From the NCBI GenBank assembly GCA_964626885.1, contig CAZVJA010000242.1, forward strand, positions 1 through 7,630: a stretch of DNA of 7,630 nt, read 5' to 3'. Shown in pieces: positions 1 through 6,978 of the stretch. Position numbers and translations under genes: made by a program. Within the stretch, counting starts at the first letter, position 1; the number at the start of each line of letters is the position of its first letter. The stretch is from CAZVJA01 sp964626885. Lineage in GTDB: Bacteria; Planctomycetota; Planctomycetia; Planctomycetales; Planctomycetaceae. Under the pieces are notes generated by a model that worked only from the letters and a program-made list of their open reading frames with translations, searched no databases and was not told where the DNA came from.

Positions 1-2
1 GC

Positions 3-71
3 GAGGTGAACGTGGAGATGTCCGCTCACGAAGTCGGCGAAGGGGCCCAGAGCGAGCTGACGACTCCGTAG
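3..71 (+). CDS. 3' end of an unidentified protein (partial)
   Basis: The third reading frame is open from the window edge to a TAG at 69-71 and gives a 22-residue tail, EVNVEMSAHEVGEGAQSELT followed by TP. The other two forward frames are less convincing: one stops at once and the other reads as an arginine-rich, low-complexity string. The tail is acidic and polar, as many bacterial C-termini are, and it has no membrane segment. It is too short to assign a family. The call rests only on frame openness and natural amino-acid composition, so it is tentative. Confidence 0.4.
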   Translation, partial: EVNVEMSAHEVGEGAQSELTTP

Positions 72-153
72 CGTGCACGTTCCGTATGACGGATGCCCAG
101 CGTTGGGGCCGATCTCGCTCGAGTTTGTTGACGGATGTCACTCGCATGCCGCT

Positions 154-171
154 ACCGGCTTGTCCGCCGGT
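154..171 (+). terminator. Weak candidate terminator hairpin
   Basis: ACCGGC (154-159) and GCCGGT (166-171) pair perfectly around the 6-nt loop TTGTCC. No T-run follows directly; the nearest T-rich stretch is about 25 nt further on. It lies about 80 nt after the upstream stop codon, a sensible place for a terminator, but the stem is short and the missing U-tract makes the call weak. Confidence 0.2.
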
Positions 172-258
172 GTGCTCATTGATTCGCCAAATGTTTTTGT
201 AATGCTGATCGTATTCAGCAGTGACGTCCGGCGGGCCACGCTCGTCGGAAAAAAATGA

Positions 259-287
259 TTGTATGGGTCCACTCAGCGAGTGAGAAT
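259..287 (+). promoter_or_regulatory. Weak sigma-70-like promoter candidate
   Basis: TTGTAT (259-264) and GAGAAT (282-287) are 17 bp apart, matching the -35 and -10 consensus at 3 and 4 of 6 positions. The near-palindrome CACTCAGCGAGTG (270-282) fills most of the spacer, where an operator could sit, and TGACGTCA (294-301) lies just downstream. Planctomycete promoters are poorly defined, so this is a location hint only. Confidence 0.2.
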
Positions 288-355
288 AGCTGCTGACGTC
301 ATCTCCAAATGGGCTGAGGTTGAGGCTGTCCGCGGCTCGCGTTTGCCGCGCAATC

Positions 356-359
356 GAGG
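356..359 (+). promoter_or_regulatory. Ribosome binding site for the FG-GAP membrane gene
   Basis: GAGG lies 8 nt before the ATG at 368. The upstream TTG at 320, which would add 16 residues, has no comparable site, so this site decides the start. Confidence 0.55.
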
Positions 360-367
360 CAAAAACC

Positions 368-2200
368 ATGCTTACGAATCAATTGTCGACGGCGCAATAC
401 AGAATTCTAGGTTTCGCCTCCTGTACCAATCGGTTCTTGGCCCGGAACATACGTGCGATTTTCTCGCTGCGAAGTAGTGTTCTCTCCGGATTGGTCGGAC
501 TGCTTGCGCTGTTCTGGTTGCCATCTACTTATGCAGAATCAGGTTTTCTTGACGCGATCATTCCTCCGAAAAATCTGCACGAACCGCGCGTCCTTGAGGG
601 GGATGGCTTGCTCGTGAAATCTGAGTGGCTGAGTGAACGGTCGCTTGGCCTGGTCACGGATATCATCCGCGGCCCCACTCAACAAGCCGGCATGGGAGTC
701 GCGGGTACAGCTGGTGCGGTCTTCCTGAAGGAAGACGGCTCGGTCCTTTCACGGATAATTTTCACCGGAGGCAAACGCGCGGGAATCTTAGGCTTCTTCT
801 CTACTCCACTACTTCAGACACACGTCGATTTTGTGAAATTGGATGGGCAAGAGTGTACCGGTTTTCTTAATCGGGGTGGCGAGGGTTGGCAGGACTCGTC
901 CTTCCTCGACATCAACGGCAAAACGCAGTGGGTTTGTGGAGGCGAGCCGGGGGTGGATGACATGGCGGCTGGAGATCTTGATCGGGATGGAAGCGTCGAT
1001 TTCGTCGTCGGCTTCAACGGAGGCGGTGGCGTGCGGCGACTGGACCGTGACGGAAAATTGCAGTGGCAGAAAGAGGGGGGCAACGTCTGGCATGTCGAGA
1101 TCGTCGACACTGACGGCGACGGCCAATCGGAAATTGTGCACACCAGCGCCGGCGGTGATCTTACGATTCGCGACGCCGAGGGGGAAATTCTGAAAAACTT
1201 CGACATCGGTCGGTACGTGTCCAATTTCACGATTTGCCGTTGGCCCACGGAACGACACCCGCCGCGGTTACTCTTCGCCGAAGAGAACCGGATCTTGTTG
1301 TTCGACTTTGACGGAAAGCAACTTGGCGAATTGCAAGCACCGGATTGCCCAAACCGCATAAACACGCTGCGTGGTGTGCCGGTACGACTGAAGTCGGGCG
1401 AAAAGGAATACCTGGCGACCGTCGCCGATGGAGGCCTTTGGAACGTCTCGGTGTTTTACCTGTTCAATCATCGTGGGGAACTCGTTTACCACGAAATCCT
1501 GAAGGGAAGATGTGGTGCGGTCGCCACGGTCCATTCCGCCTTTCCAGGTCTGGAAGATCTGCTCGTCGGAGGAACCGGAACGGTCTGGAGGTACACCGCC
1601 GCAAATCCAAAGCGAGCACACGTGTTTCGCGACTTTCTCGGTCGTTTTCCGATAGTGTTCGTGTTGGGTGTGGCCTTGTCGTTCTTCGCATTGCCATTTT
1701 TGCGTCGACTAAACTTTGCAGCCGCAGACCAACCGCCGAAGGAGCAGCTGAAGGGAATTGACTTGGCCTCGCTGATCGTACTGGTGTCGGGCGTCGCAAT
1801 TTGGACGTGGAACAGTTTCCCAGTGAACGACATAGTAACAGTAGATGCAGCAATCTTTACGACAGTTTCATCTTTGGTCGCCACCGGGTGGGGTTTGGCA
1901 CTGACATTGGCCATGTCGCGTGCGAGGATCGTATCACCACTGCGGCGGTGTGTTGTGCCTCTTTTGATCACTCCTATCGCTGCCTCGGCACCTCTCAGGA
2001 TCTGGTCTGATTTCTCCTGGATCATGCAGAGCTACGATTACCGTCCTCCCTTGAATGTGACGCCGCAAATCTGCGAATCCACGATTTGGGTGGTAGCCTA
2101 CATTGCCTGCTTCCCGATCTGTGCCTGGGTGATCCGTGGTGCGAGCGGGAACGATGGGGAGAATGGCGCGGGTGCATCGGAGACGTTCGAGGCCCCATGA
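368..2200 (+). CDS. Exported FG-GAP/VCBS-like protein with C-terminal membrane domain
   Basis: This is a 610-residue protein from the ATG at 368; a TTG at 320 would give 626. Residues about 36-56 form a hydrophobic signal or anchor ending in STYA|ES, preceded by an unusually long, basic N-region of about 35 residues. The middle looks like a beta-propeller: LDRDGSVDFVV (about 204-214) and DTDGDGQSEIV (about 247-257) are FG-GAP/VCBS-type motifs whose DxDxDG loops bind calcium in known families, and strand-turn units such as FDFDGKQLGEL continue to about residue 410. The C-terminal 180 residues hold about five hydrophobic segments (near 429-446, 465-483, 495-515, 527-543 and 572-589) and a polar tail. 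I infer an extracytoplasmic sensor or binding propeller carried by a membrane domain. No enzymatic motif is visible and no specific family is recognised. The next gene runs towards it, so it seems to be transcribed alone. Confidence 0.85.
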   Translation: MLTNQLSTAQYRILGFASCTNRFLARNIRAIFSLRSSVLSGLVGLLALFWLPSTYAESGFLDAIIPPKNLHEPRVLEGDGLLVKSEWLSERSLGLVTDIIRGPTQQAGMGVAGTAGAVFLKEDGSVLSRIIFTGGKRAGILGFFSTPLLQTHVDFVKLDGQECTGFLNRGGEGWQDSSFLDINGKTQWVCGGEPGVDDMAAGDLDRDGSVDFVVGFNGGGGVRRLDRDGKLQWQKEGGNVWHVEIVDTDGDGQSEIVHTSAGGDLTIRDAEGEILKNFDIGRYVSNFTICRWPTERHPPRLLFAEENRILLFDFDGKQLGELQAPDCPNRINTLRGVPVRLKSGEKEYLATVADGGLWNVSVFYLFNHRGELVYHEILKGRCGAVATVHSAFPGLEDLLVGGTGTVWRYTAANPKRAHVFRDFLGRFPIVFVLGVALSFFALPFLRRLNFAAADQPPKEQLKGIDLASLIVLVSGVAIWTWNSFPVNDIVTVDAAIFTTVSSLVATGWGLALTLAMSRARIVSPLRRCVVPLLITPIAASAPLRIWSDFSWIMQSYDYRPPLNVTPQICESTIWVVAYIACFPICAWVIRGASGNDGENGAGASETFEAP

Positions 2201-2267
2201 GTTGAACAGGCCCGACTCCAACCAGCCGTTCTGAAGATATCAAGGAATCGAAGACGCCGGCGTGTGC

Positions 2268-2284
2268 CACTGGTTCAACCAGTG
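2268..2284. repeat. Perfect hairpin at convergent gene ends (terminator-like or dispersed palindrome)
   Basis: CACTGGTTCAACCAGTG is a perfect inverted repeat, with 8-bp arms around a central C (in RNA, a 6-bp stem with a 5-nt TTCAA loop). It lies between the ends of two converging genes, 68 nt after one stop and 49 nt beyond the other. On the + strand it is followed by TTGCCTTTATAG, a weak U-tract; on the minus strand there is none. It could terminate the + strand gene, or belong to a genome-wide palindromic repeat family. A similar element occurs at 5400-5422. Confidence 0.5.
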
Positions 2285-2332
2285 TTGCCTTTATAGAGCA
2301 GGCGGAATCAATTTTGATCCCACCGCGGCCTC

Positions 2333-3421
2333 TCAAGCCGCGCGGACTTTGTCGTAGTTCTTTTCCATCACCCGCACGAATGCCTGCCAGACCCGCTCGA
2401 CATCGAGCTCTTCCATGCAGGCAAGATGCCCGTTGCCGCGGAAGGGGCAGCGGCGTCGATAGCTGGCGGCACAGGAGAGGTTTGTCGAAACCAGTTGATG
2501 CTGCTCGCCCGGCGGACCGGAACGAACCGGGCTCGTGCAGGTGAAGATGCCGACCACCGGTGTTCCCATCGCTGCTCCGAGGTGCATCGGTCCCGAATCG
2601 TTCGTCAGCACAACATGTGCCCCCGCGAGAATCGCCGCGAGTTGCTTCAACGACGTCTCGCCGGCGAAGTTGAACAGCTTGCCGTGTGGAATGAATCGCC
2701 GGACGAGTTGCTCCACATGACCGCAGACCGGCGCTTCATCGGCGCTGCCGAGCAGCATCGTGGCGAAGCCGTACCGCCGCATCGCCTTGCAGGCAATAGA
2801 GGCGAACCGTTCGACCGGCCAGCGTTTCGTGATCCATCGCGCGCCGGGATGCACCGCCAGCACCGGTGCTCCGGCCGCGGCGATCCGCTCACGCGCGAAC
2901 TCCTGATCCTCCGCCGTGACGGCCACGCGCGACTCCGGCCGCAGGTGTCCCATGCCCAACGCATCGGCCACGCGCGACACCCGCAGATGCGCCGGCACCA
3001 GCTTGCCGCTGTCGGGAATGGTGACATGACAGGCGAACCGTGCTCCTTCGCGAGCAGTTTCCAGCCCGACGCGCACCGGCGCCCGCGTTGTCATCGACAT
3101 CACCGCCGTTCGCAACAGCCCCTGCATATCGAAGACGAGATCGAACTGCCGCTGCCGCAGGTCCCTCAGTGTCTGCATCCACGAGGACCGCTCGCCATGC
3201 CGGTCGAAACGGATCAGTTCGTCGATGTCGGGATGCAGCTCCAGCAGATTCGCCAGGCTGCGATTGATGACCCACGAGATCTTCGCCTGCGGAAAACGTT
3301 CGCGCAGCACCGGCAACAGCGGCAATGTCTGAACCACGTCCCCAAGCGCGCTCGGCTTGATGACGCAGATATTCCGCGCGTCGAGTTGTTTCAGTTCCTC
3401 GAGGGTCACACGTGCGGACAT
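2333..3421 (-). CDS. Glycosyltransferase family 9 (heptosyltransferase-like)
   Basis: This 362-residue protein is read from the ATG at 3421; a GTG at 3451 would add 10 residues. It has the two-Rossmann-fold layout of GT9 enzymes, which move heptose (or another sugar) from ADP-heptose onto the lipopolysaccharide core at the inner face of the cytoplasmic membrane. Visible family motifs are ICVIKPSALGDVVQTLP near the N-terminus, holding the S-x-x-GD loop with the catalytic-type Asp at about 28; FDMQGLLR (about 97-104); HPGARWITKRWP (about 191-202), with the Lys that contacts the nucleotide-sugar phosphate in WaaC/WaaF; and TNDSGPMHLGAAMGTPVV (about 273-290), the donor-binding signature. Length is normal for the family. 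A Cys-rich stretch (CAASYRRRCPFRGNGHLAC) precedes the C-terminal helix. It lacks an obvious ribosome binding site and sits alone, not in an LPS cluster, so sugar and acceptor cannot be stated. Confidence 0.92.
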   Translation of the reverse strand: MSARVTLEELKQLDARNICVIKPSALGDVVQTLPLLPVLRERFPQAKISWVINRSLANLLELHPDIDELIRFDRHGERSSWMQTLRDLRQRQFDLVFDMQGLLRTAVMSMTTRAPVRVGLETAREGARFACHVTIPDSGKLVPAHLRVSRVADALGMGHLRPESRVAVTAEDQEFARERIAAAGAPVLAVHPGARWITKRWPVERFASIACKAMRRYGFATMLLGSADEAPVCGHVEQLVRRFIPHGKLFNFAGETSLKQLAAILAGAHVVLTNDSGPMHLGAAMGTPVVGIFTCTSPVRSGPPGEQHQLVSTNLSCAASYRRRCPFRGNGHLACMEELDVERVWQAFVRVMEKNYDKVRAA

Positions 3422-3653
3422 GCAATTCCAACTTTGCGGAACAGACGGCACCTCAACGAATTACGGCACTTGCACAAAGGGGCGGGATAATAATCGCCGA
3501 CCGTGAAACGGAACAAGATCAGCTTGCCCGGCTCCGGTGCGAGGTATACAGTGGCCGCAACGCCGACCTGTACGCTGTTCGGTAATTCACGAAGATTTCA
3601 CACGAACAACCTGTAAGAATCCCCGCTTAACAAGAGAGACGAGGAGTCGCGTC
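3422..3653. promoter_or_regulatory. Divergent intergenic region
   Basis: About 230 bp separate two divergently transcribed genes, so promoters for both should lie here. The most AT-rich spot is GATAATAAT (3486-3494). A + strand TTGCCC (3524-3529) and TATACA (3545-3550) lie 15 bp apart, shorter than the usual 17, and are at best a weak promoter. No clear operator or riboswitch was seen. A GTG at 3537 is in frame with the downstream gene but is probably not used. Confidence 0.35.
3641..3646 (+). promoter_or_regulatory. Ribosome binding site for the PQQ-like gene
   Basis: GAGGAG lies 7 nt before the ATG at 3654. It decides the start over the in-frame GTG at 3537, since the ATG also begins a textbook signal peptide. 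Confidence 0.75.
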
Positions 3654-4913
3654 ATGAACTTTCGTATCGGACTCTGGGTGATTGCTTCATCGCTGCTGGG
3701 AAGTGTGCTGCAAGCGGCCGATTGGCCCGCCTTTCGTGGTTTGCACGGAGACGGCATCGCGATCGAAGAGTCTGCTCCCCTCACCTGGAGCGCCGACAAG
3801 AACGTGAAATGGAAATCGAATCTCCCGGGACCCGGCAACGGCAGCCCCATCGTCTCCAATGGCCGGGTGTTCCTCGCATCCGGCGATGCCCAGGGAAAAA
3901 AGCGGAGCCTCCTCTGCTTCGACCGCGCGACGGGTGAAAAGCTCTGGACAAAGACCGTCGACTTTCCGGAGGTCGAACCGACGCACGAAACGAACCCCTA
4001 CTGCGCCTCGACCCCCGTGGCCGATGGCCGGCGCGTGGTCGTCTGGCATGGCTCGGCCGGGTTCTTCTGTTACGACTTCGACGGCAATGAACTCTGGTCG
4101 AAGGACGTCGGCGACGTGAAGCACATCTGGGGCTTCGGCTCCTCGCCGATTCTGTACGACGGCAAAGTGATCCTCAATCACGGGCCCGGAGTGCAGACTT
4201 TCATGGTCGCGCTCAATGCCGAGACCGGCGAAGTCGTCTGGAAACAAGAGGAGCCGGGCGGAGCGAACGACCGCGCCGGCAAGATGGTCGGCTCGTGGAG
4301 TACGCCGATCGTCACGAAAGTTGACGGCAAAGACCAGCTGATCTGCAGCATGCCGACCCGCGTCGTCGCGTACGATCCCGACGACGGCAAGATCCTCTGG
4401 AGCTGCGGCGGCCTGCCGAGCGAGCGCGGCGATCTGGTCTATACATCACCGGTCATCGCCGGCAAGCTCGGCATTGCGATGGGGGGCTACAAAGGCCCGG
4501 CCATCGGCTTCAAGCTCGGCGGGTCGGGAGACATCACCGAGACCGGACGCATTTGGCGCGAAGAAGACAAACAGCCGCAGCGGATCGGCTCGGGCGTGGT
4601 CGTCGGAAATCATCTCTACGTTGCGAATGCCGGCCCCTCGACCGTGCAGTGCATCGACGTCGCCACCGGCAAAGATGTGTGGGTCGATCGGCTCGACGGG
4701 GGCGATCTCTGGGGCTCGATGGTCCTTGCGGCCGGCCGATTGTACGTCACCAACAAAAAGGGGATCACGCACGTCTTCAAGCCGAACCCCGAGAAGTTGG
4801 AACTGCTCGCCAGCAACGACCTCGGCGAAGCGAGCAACACCACGCCCGCGATCTCCAACGGCGAAATCTTCCTCCGCACCGACGGGCATTTGTATTGCAT
4901 TGCGGGAGAGTGA
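3654..4913 (+). CDS. Secreted PQQ-like beta-propeller repeat protein
   Basis: This 419-residue protein starts with a clean signal peptide (MNFRIGLWVIASSLLGSVLQ, then AA|DWPAFRG, cleavage near residue 21), so it should act outside the cytoplasmic membrane. The mature part begins DWPAFRG with GDG shortly after, the usual opening of planctomycetal PQQ-like proteins. Five tryptophan-docking repeats are plain: CFDRATGEKLW (88-98), CYDFDGNELW (139-148), ALNAETGEVVW (186-196), AYDPDDGKILW (239-249) and CIDVATGKDVW (333-343); HLYCIAGE at the end probably closes the last blade with N-terminal strands. The fold resembles BamB and quinoprotein dehydrogenases, but I see no convincing catalytic or cofactor site, so a scaffold or binding role is as likely as an enzyme. 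The next gene starts 15 nt after the stop and is probably co-transcribed. Confidence 0.9.
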   Translation: MNFRIGLWVIASSLLGSVLQAADWPAFRGLHGDGIAIEESAPLTWSADKNVKWKSNLPGPGNGSPIVSNGRVFLASGDAQGKKRSLLCFDRATGEKLWTKTVDFPEVEPTHETNPYCASTPVADGRRVVVWHGSAGFFCYDFDGNELWSKDVGDVKHIWGFGSSPILYDGKVILNHGPGVQTFMVALNAETGEVVWKQEEPGGANDRAGKMVGSWSTPIVTKVDGKDQLICSMPTRVVAYDPDDGKILWSCGGLPSERGDLVYTSPVIAGKLGIAMGGYKGPAIGFKLGGSGDITETGRIWREEDKQPQRIGSGVVVGNHLYVANAGPSTVQCIDVATGKDVWVDRLDGGDLWGSMVLAAGRLYVTNKKGITHVFKPNPEKLELLASNDLGEASNTTPAISNGEIFLRTDGHLYCIAGE

Positions 4914-4928
4914 GATCGCGAGTCGCGT

Positions 4929-5390
4929 ATGAATCAGGATTTTCTTAAAAAGAACGCAAACACAATCAGCGCACTTTTGTTTTTTCTAACCGCTGGGATC
5001 TCATTCTACCTTCTCTGGCCTGCCATCTACTGGTCAAAGGGACCGCCGACTGACGGCAGAAAATGGGGACTGATTTGTGTTGCTGAAGCAGCAAAGGAAT
5101 ACTACGCACAACACGGCGTGGCGCCCAACACATTGGATGATCTTGTCGGAATGCGTTTTACAGTGGAACTCCGCGACGGCGCGACGTTCGAAACGGAATT
5201 CCGGCCGAGTGAGGAACTCCCATATTGTCTTGTGCCTGACGCATTTGCGTCACACGATGAAACGAGCATCATCGTTTATGGAACCGAGCCGGACCGAGAT
5301 GGTCGTTACATCGTAATGATAATCAATGGGGATGTGGATTTTGTCGGTGAGAATGAACTACCAGCGCAGAAGGCCCAGAATGGCAAGTAA
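4929..5390 (+). CDS. Small single-span membrane protein, function unknown
   Basis: The 153-residue product has a short polar N-terminus (MNQDFLKKNANT), one hydrophobic span at about 13-34, and a soluble domain of about 115 residues that should lie outside the cytoplasm. EAAKEYYAQHGVAPNTLDDLVG (about 53-74) resembles the post-helix region of type II secretion pseudopilins, where a YY...G..P.TLDDL pattern is common, and the ending YIVMIINGDVDFVGENEL recalls the C-terminal DG-V-F strand of planctomycetal pilin-like proteins. The prepilin cleavage motif (G/A-F-T-L-x-E) is absent, so it is not a canonical pilin. It follows the PQQ-like gene by 15 nt without a strong ribosome binding site, which fits translational coupling. 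Its bases are visibly more AT-rich than the upstream gene, which may mean a different origin. Confidence 0.75.
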   Translation: MNQDFLKKNANTISALLFFLTAGISFYLLWPAIYWSKGPPTDGRKWGLICVAEAAKEYYAQHGVAPNTLDDLVGMRFTVELRDGATFETEFRPSEELPYCLVPDAFASHDETSIIVYGTEPDRDGRYIVMIINGDVDFVGENELPAQKAQNGK

Positions 5391-5399
5391 GATGGGTGC

Positions 5400-5422
5400 C
5401 CCAGACGCCCCCTGCGTCTGGG
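5400..5422. repeat. Perfect 9-bp-stem palindrome between convergent genes
   Basis: CCCAGACGC (5400-5408) and GCGTCTGGG (5414-5422) pair perfectly around the 5-nt loop CCCCT. It starts 10 nt after one stop codon and lies 75 nt beyond the stop of the converging pcfJ-like gene. There is no T-run on either side, so it is not a classical intrinsic terminator. Like the hairpin at 2268-2284 it has a 5-nt loop, abuts the pentamer GTGCC, and sits at a convergent junction, which suggests a dispersed palindromic element or a transcript-end stabiliser. Confidence 0.5.
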
Positions 5423-5496
5423 CGACGAAGTCACAAGAGGCCAATCGCATCTGCGCCGCGAACGAATCAGAATACTCGCGCAGGTGGCCCGGCCAT

Positions 5497-6978
5497 TCAG
5501 ACGTAGTTCGCCACTCGGAGACCCGTCTGCTCGGCCCAGCGGCTGAGAATGCGCCGGTGCTTATCGCCGGGGCGCGCGTTGCATTTGCCCCGCGCCTGGC
5601 AGATGAGCCTTGCGGCGTTGTTCACTTCCACCGTTAGCACCTTTCGCTTTCCCGCGTAACTCTCAACTTCCAGAGTCCAAATGGAACTCGCCCCCTTGGC
5701 GCAGGAGCGCGCGTAGGTCGCGACGCAGTGCACCATCTTTTGCCCCTCGTTGACGAGTTCCTTGGTGCTCAGAAGTTCCTTGATCGTCCAGAACTTCAAG
5801 TTGCCCCCCTGCTCGTTCCCTTCGACAAATTCAAATTCGCTGATGCCGCTGCGCTGCCATTCCGCCGGAGTCTGGTCGGACTTGGCAAGCCGAGCATGCC
5901 ACTCATTGACCTGCCGCAGCAATGCCTCCGGCGTCCGGCCTTTCATCGTGAAGTTCGGCTGCGGGGGCTCCTCGTGCTCGACGCCCCCCGGCCCGGCAAA
6001 GTGATCCGGGCCAACATACTTCTGGTGATCGATGTAATCGACCAACGGACCGACATGCGCCAGATCGAGCATGGGCTGAGCCACAAACCAGCGCAACACC
6101 GTGATCCAGAAGTCGTCATTCTCCAGCACCGAACCGAGCCGGGTTCCTGCAATCGCCCGGACCAGACGCGCGGAGCCCCCCAGCGCATGCACCTGACCCC
6201 ACCGCAATGCCGACTCGACGCTCAAATCGAGCGGAGCCTGCATGAAGTGATGCGCCATCCGTTTGGTGTAGGGAATCGGCAGATCGGCGTGGCGAATGTT
6301 CTCACCCTTGCCGAGATGGATGAACCAACCCTGCTGGCGCGAAGCCTCTTCGGTATTCCCTTTGAACCAGACCGAATCCATGAACAGCGGCACCGGCCAG
6401 CGCGCAAACAGATGGCGTGCCAACGATGAGAATTGCCGGCGCGTGTTATGGGTTCGCGGTCGCCAGGCTTGCACCGGCCGGGTCCACGATGCCCAGCAGC
6501 GGGCCATCGCCACGAGCGCTTCGACGAACGAGTTCCCTTCACGCCAGCCGTATTCCGCGATGACGGGATGACAAGTCAGCAGGTCGGGGGATTTGCAGAC
6601 ATGGAGCAACAATTCGACAGTATGCCGCTTCGTATAGCGGCACTTCTTCGTCGATTTGTACGCCTGGCAGAGGGCTTCGAGATGCGGCTGCGTCACTCGT
6701 TCTTCGGGAAGCTTTCCCTTGAAGATTTGCTCGATGACGGCTTCCGGTCTGCGGAGTTCGTGCTTCTTCTGGGTCAGACGGGCATCGGCGGCGGCCCGAT
6801 TGGCGAACGCCCGCTCCTTAGTGCGAACACGCCAGTGCTTGCTGAGCTTCTTGCTGAACCCGTTCCGGGCGCACCAGTCCCGGTACTGCTCGACCGTCTC
6901 CAGACGAAGGCCATGAATATGGTTGAGCAGATCACGATCCGGCTGATCAGCTTGTGCTAAAGACTGCTTTCGGGACAT
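5497..6978 (-). CDS. PcfJ-like domain protein
   Basis: This 493-residue protein ends in a PcfJ-family domain. The signature is MVHCVATYARSCAKG (415-429), with the conserved His417-Cys418-Val419, followed by SIWTLE, a KVLTVEV strand (about 446-452), and CQARGKCNARPGD...ILSRWAEQTGL near the C-terminus; this order of M-HCV, T-EV, Q-RGK-N and W is characteristic. The middle region (about 240-325: HHFMQAPLDLSVESALRWGQ, then FWITVLRWFVAQPMLD and DYIDHQK) matches what I know of the longer PcfJ-like proteins of planctomycetes. The N-terminal 120 residues are very basic, with many Lys and Arg, and could contact nucleic acid. PcfJ is named after a gene of enterococcal conjugative plasmid pCF10; its biochemical role is unknown. 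No conjugation or mobilisation gene is visible nearby. GAGAGGA just before the ATG supports the start. No signal peptide or membrane span is seen. Confidence 0.88.
   Translation of the reverse strand: MSRKQSLAQADQPDRDLLNHIHGLRLETVEQYRDWCARNGFSKKLSKHWRVRTKERAFANRAAADARLTQKKHELRRPEAVIEQIFKGKLPEERVTQPHLEALCQAYKSTKKCRYTKRHTVELLLHVCKSPDLLTCHPVIAEYGWREGNSFVEALVAMARCWASWTRPVQAWRPRTHNTRRQFSSLARHLFARWPVPLFMDSVWFKGNTEEASRQQGWFIHLGKGENIRHADLPIPYTKRMAHHFMQAPLDLSVESALRWGQVHALGGSARLVRAIAGTRLGSVLENDDFWITVLRWFVAQPMLDLAHVGPLVDYIDHQKYVGPDHFAGPGGVEHEEPPQPNFTMKGRTPEALLRQVNEWHARLAKSDQTPAEWQRSGISEFEFVEGNEQGGNLKFWTIKELLSTKELVNEGQKMVHCVATYARSCAKGASSIWTLEVESYAGKRKVLTVEVNNAARLICQARGKCNARPGDKHRRILSRWAEQTGLRVANYV

Larger units (their letters stand above)
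72..367. other. Intergenic region upstream of the FG-GAP membrane gene
   Basis: I see no convincing gene in this stretch of just under 300 bp. A 61-codon GTG-initiated frame at 73-258 has no ribosome binding site and no recognisable features. The region holds a 6-bp hairpin (154-171), a weak promoter candidate (259-287), a short near-palindrome CACTCAGCGAGTG (270-282) inside that promoter, and the perfect 8-bp palindrome TGACGTCA (294-301). It probably carries the end of the upstream transcript and the control region of the gene starting at 368. Confidence 0.5.

Noticed and set aside
73..258. A 61-codon GTG-initiated frame just after the partial upstream gene
   Set aside because: It has no ribosome binding site and no recognisable motif. 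The hydrophobic patch near its end is too short to support a membrane protein call.
1486..2025. A 179-codon minus-strand open frame
   Set aside because: It is antisense to the membrane domain of the FG-GAP protein and shows no coding features of its own.
2266..2290. GGTTCAA resembling a tRNA T-loop
   Set aside because: It is part of a perfect local hairpin; no acceptor, D or anticodon stems can be drawn around it.
2426..3490. A 354-codon + strand open frame
   Set aside because: It is fully antisense to the glycosyltransferase gene, whose motifs are unmistakable. The translation is rich in Arg, His and Gln with no domain, as expected for a shadow frame in GC-rich DNA.
3537..3653. N-terminal extension of the PQQ-like protein from a GTG
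   Set aside because: The ATG at 3654 has a good GAGGAG site and begins a standard signal peptide, which the extension would bury.
5728..6960. Long + strand open frames of 233 and 175 codons
   Set aside because: Both are antisense to the pcfJ-like gene and lack ribosome binding sites and recognisable domains.
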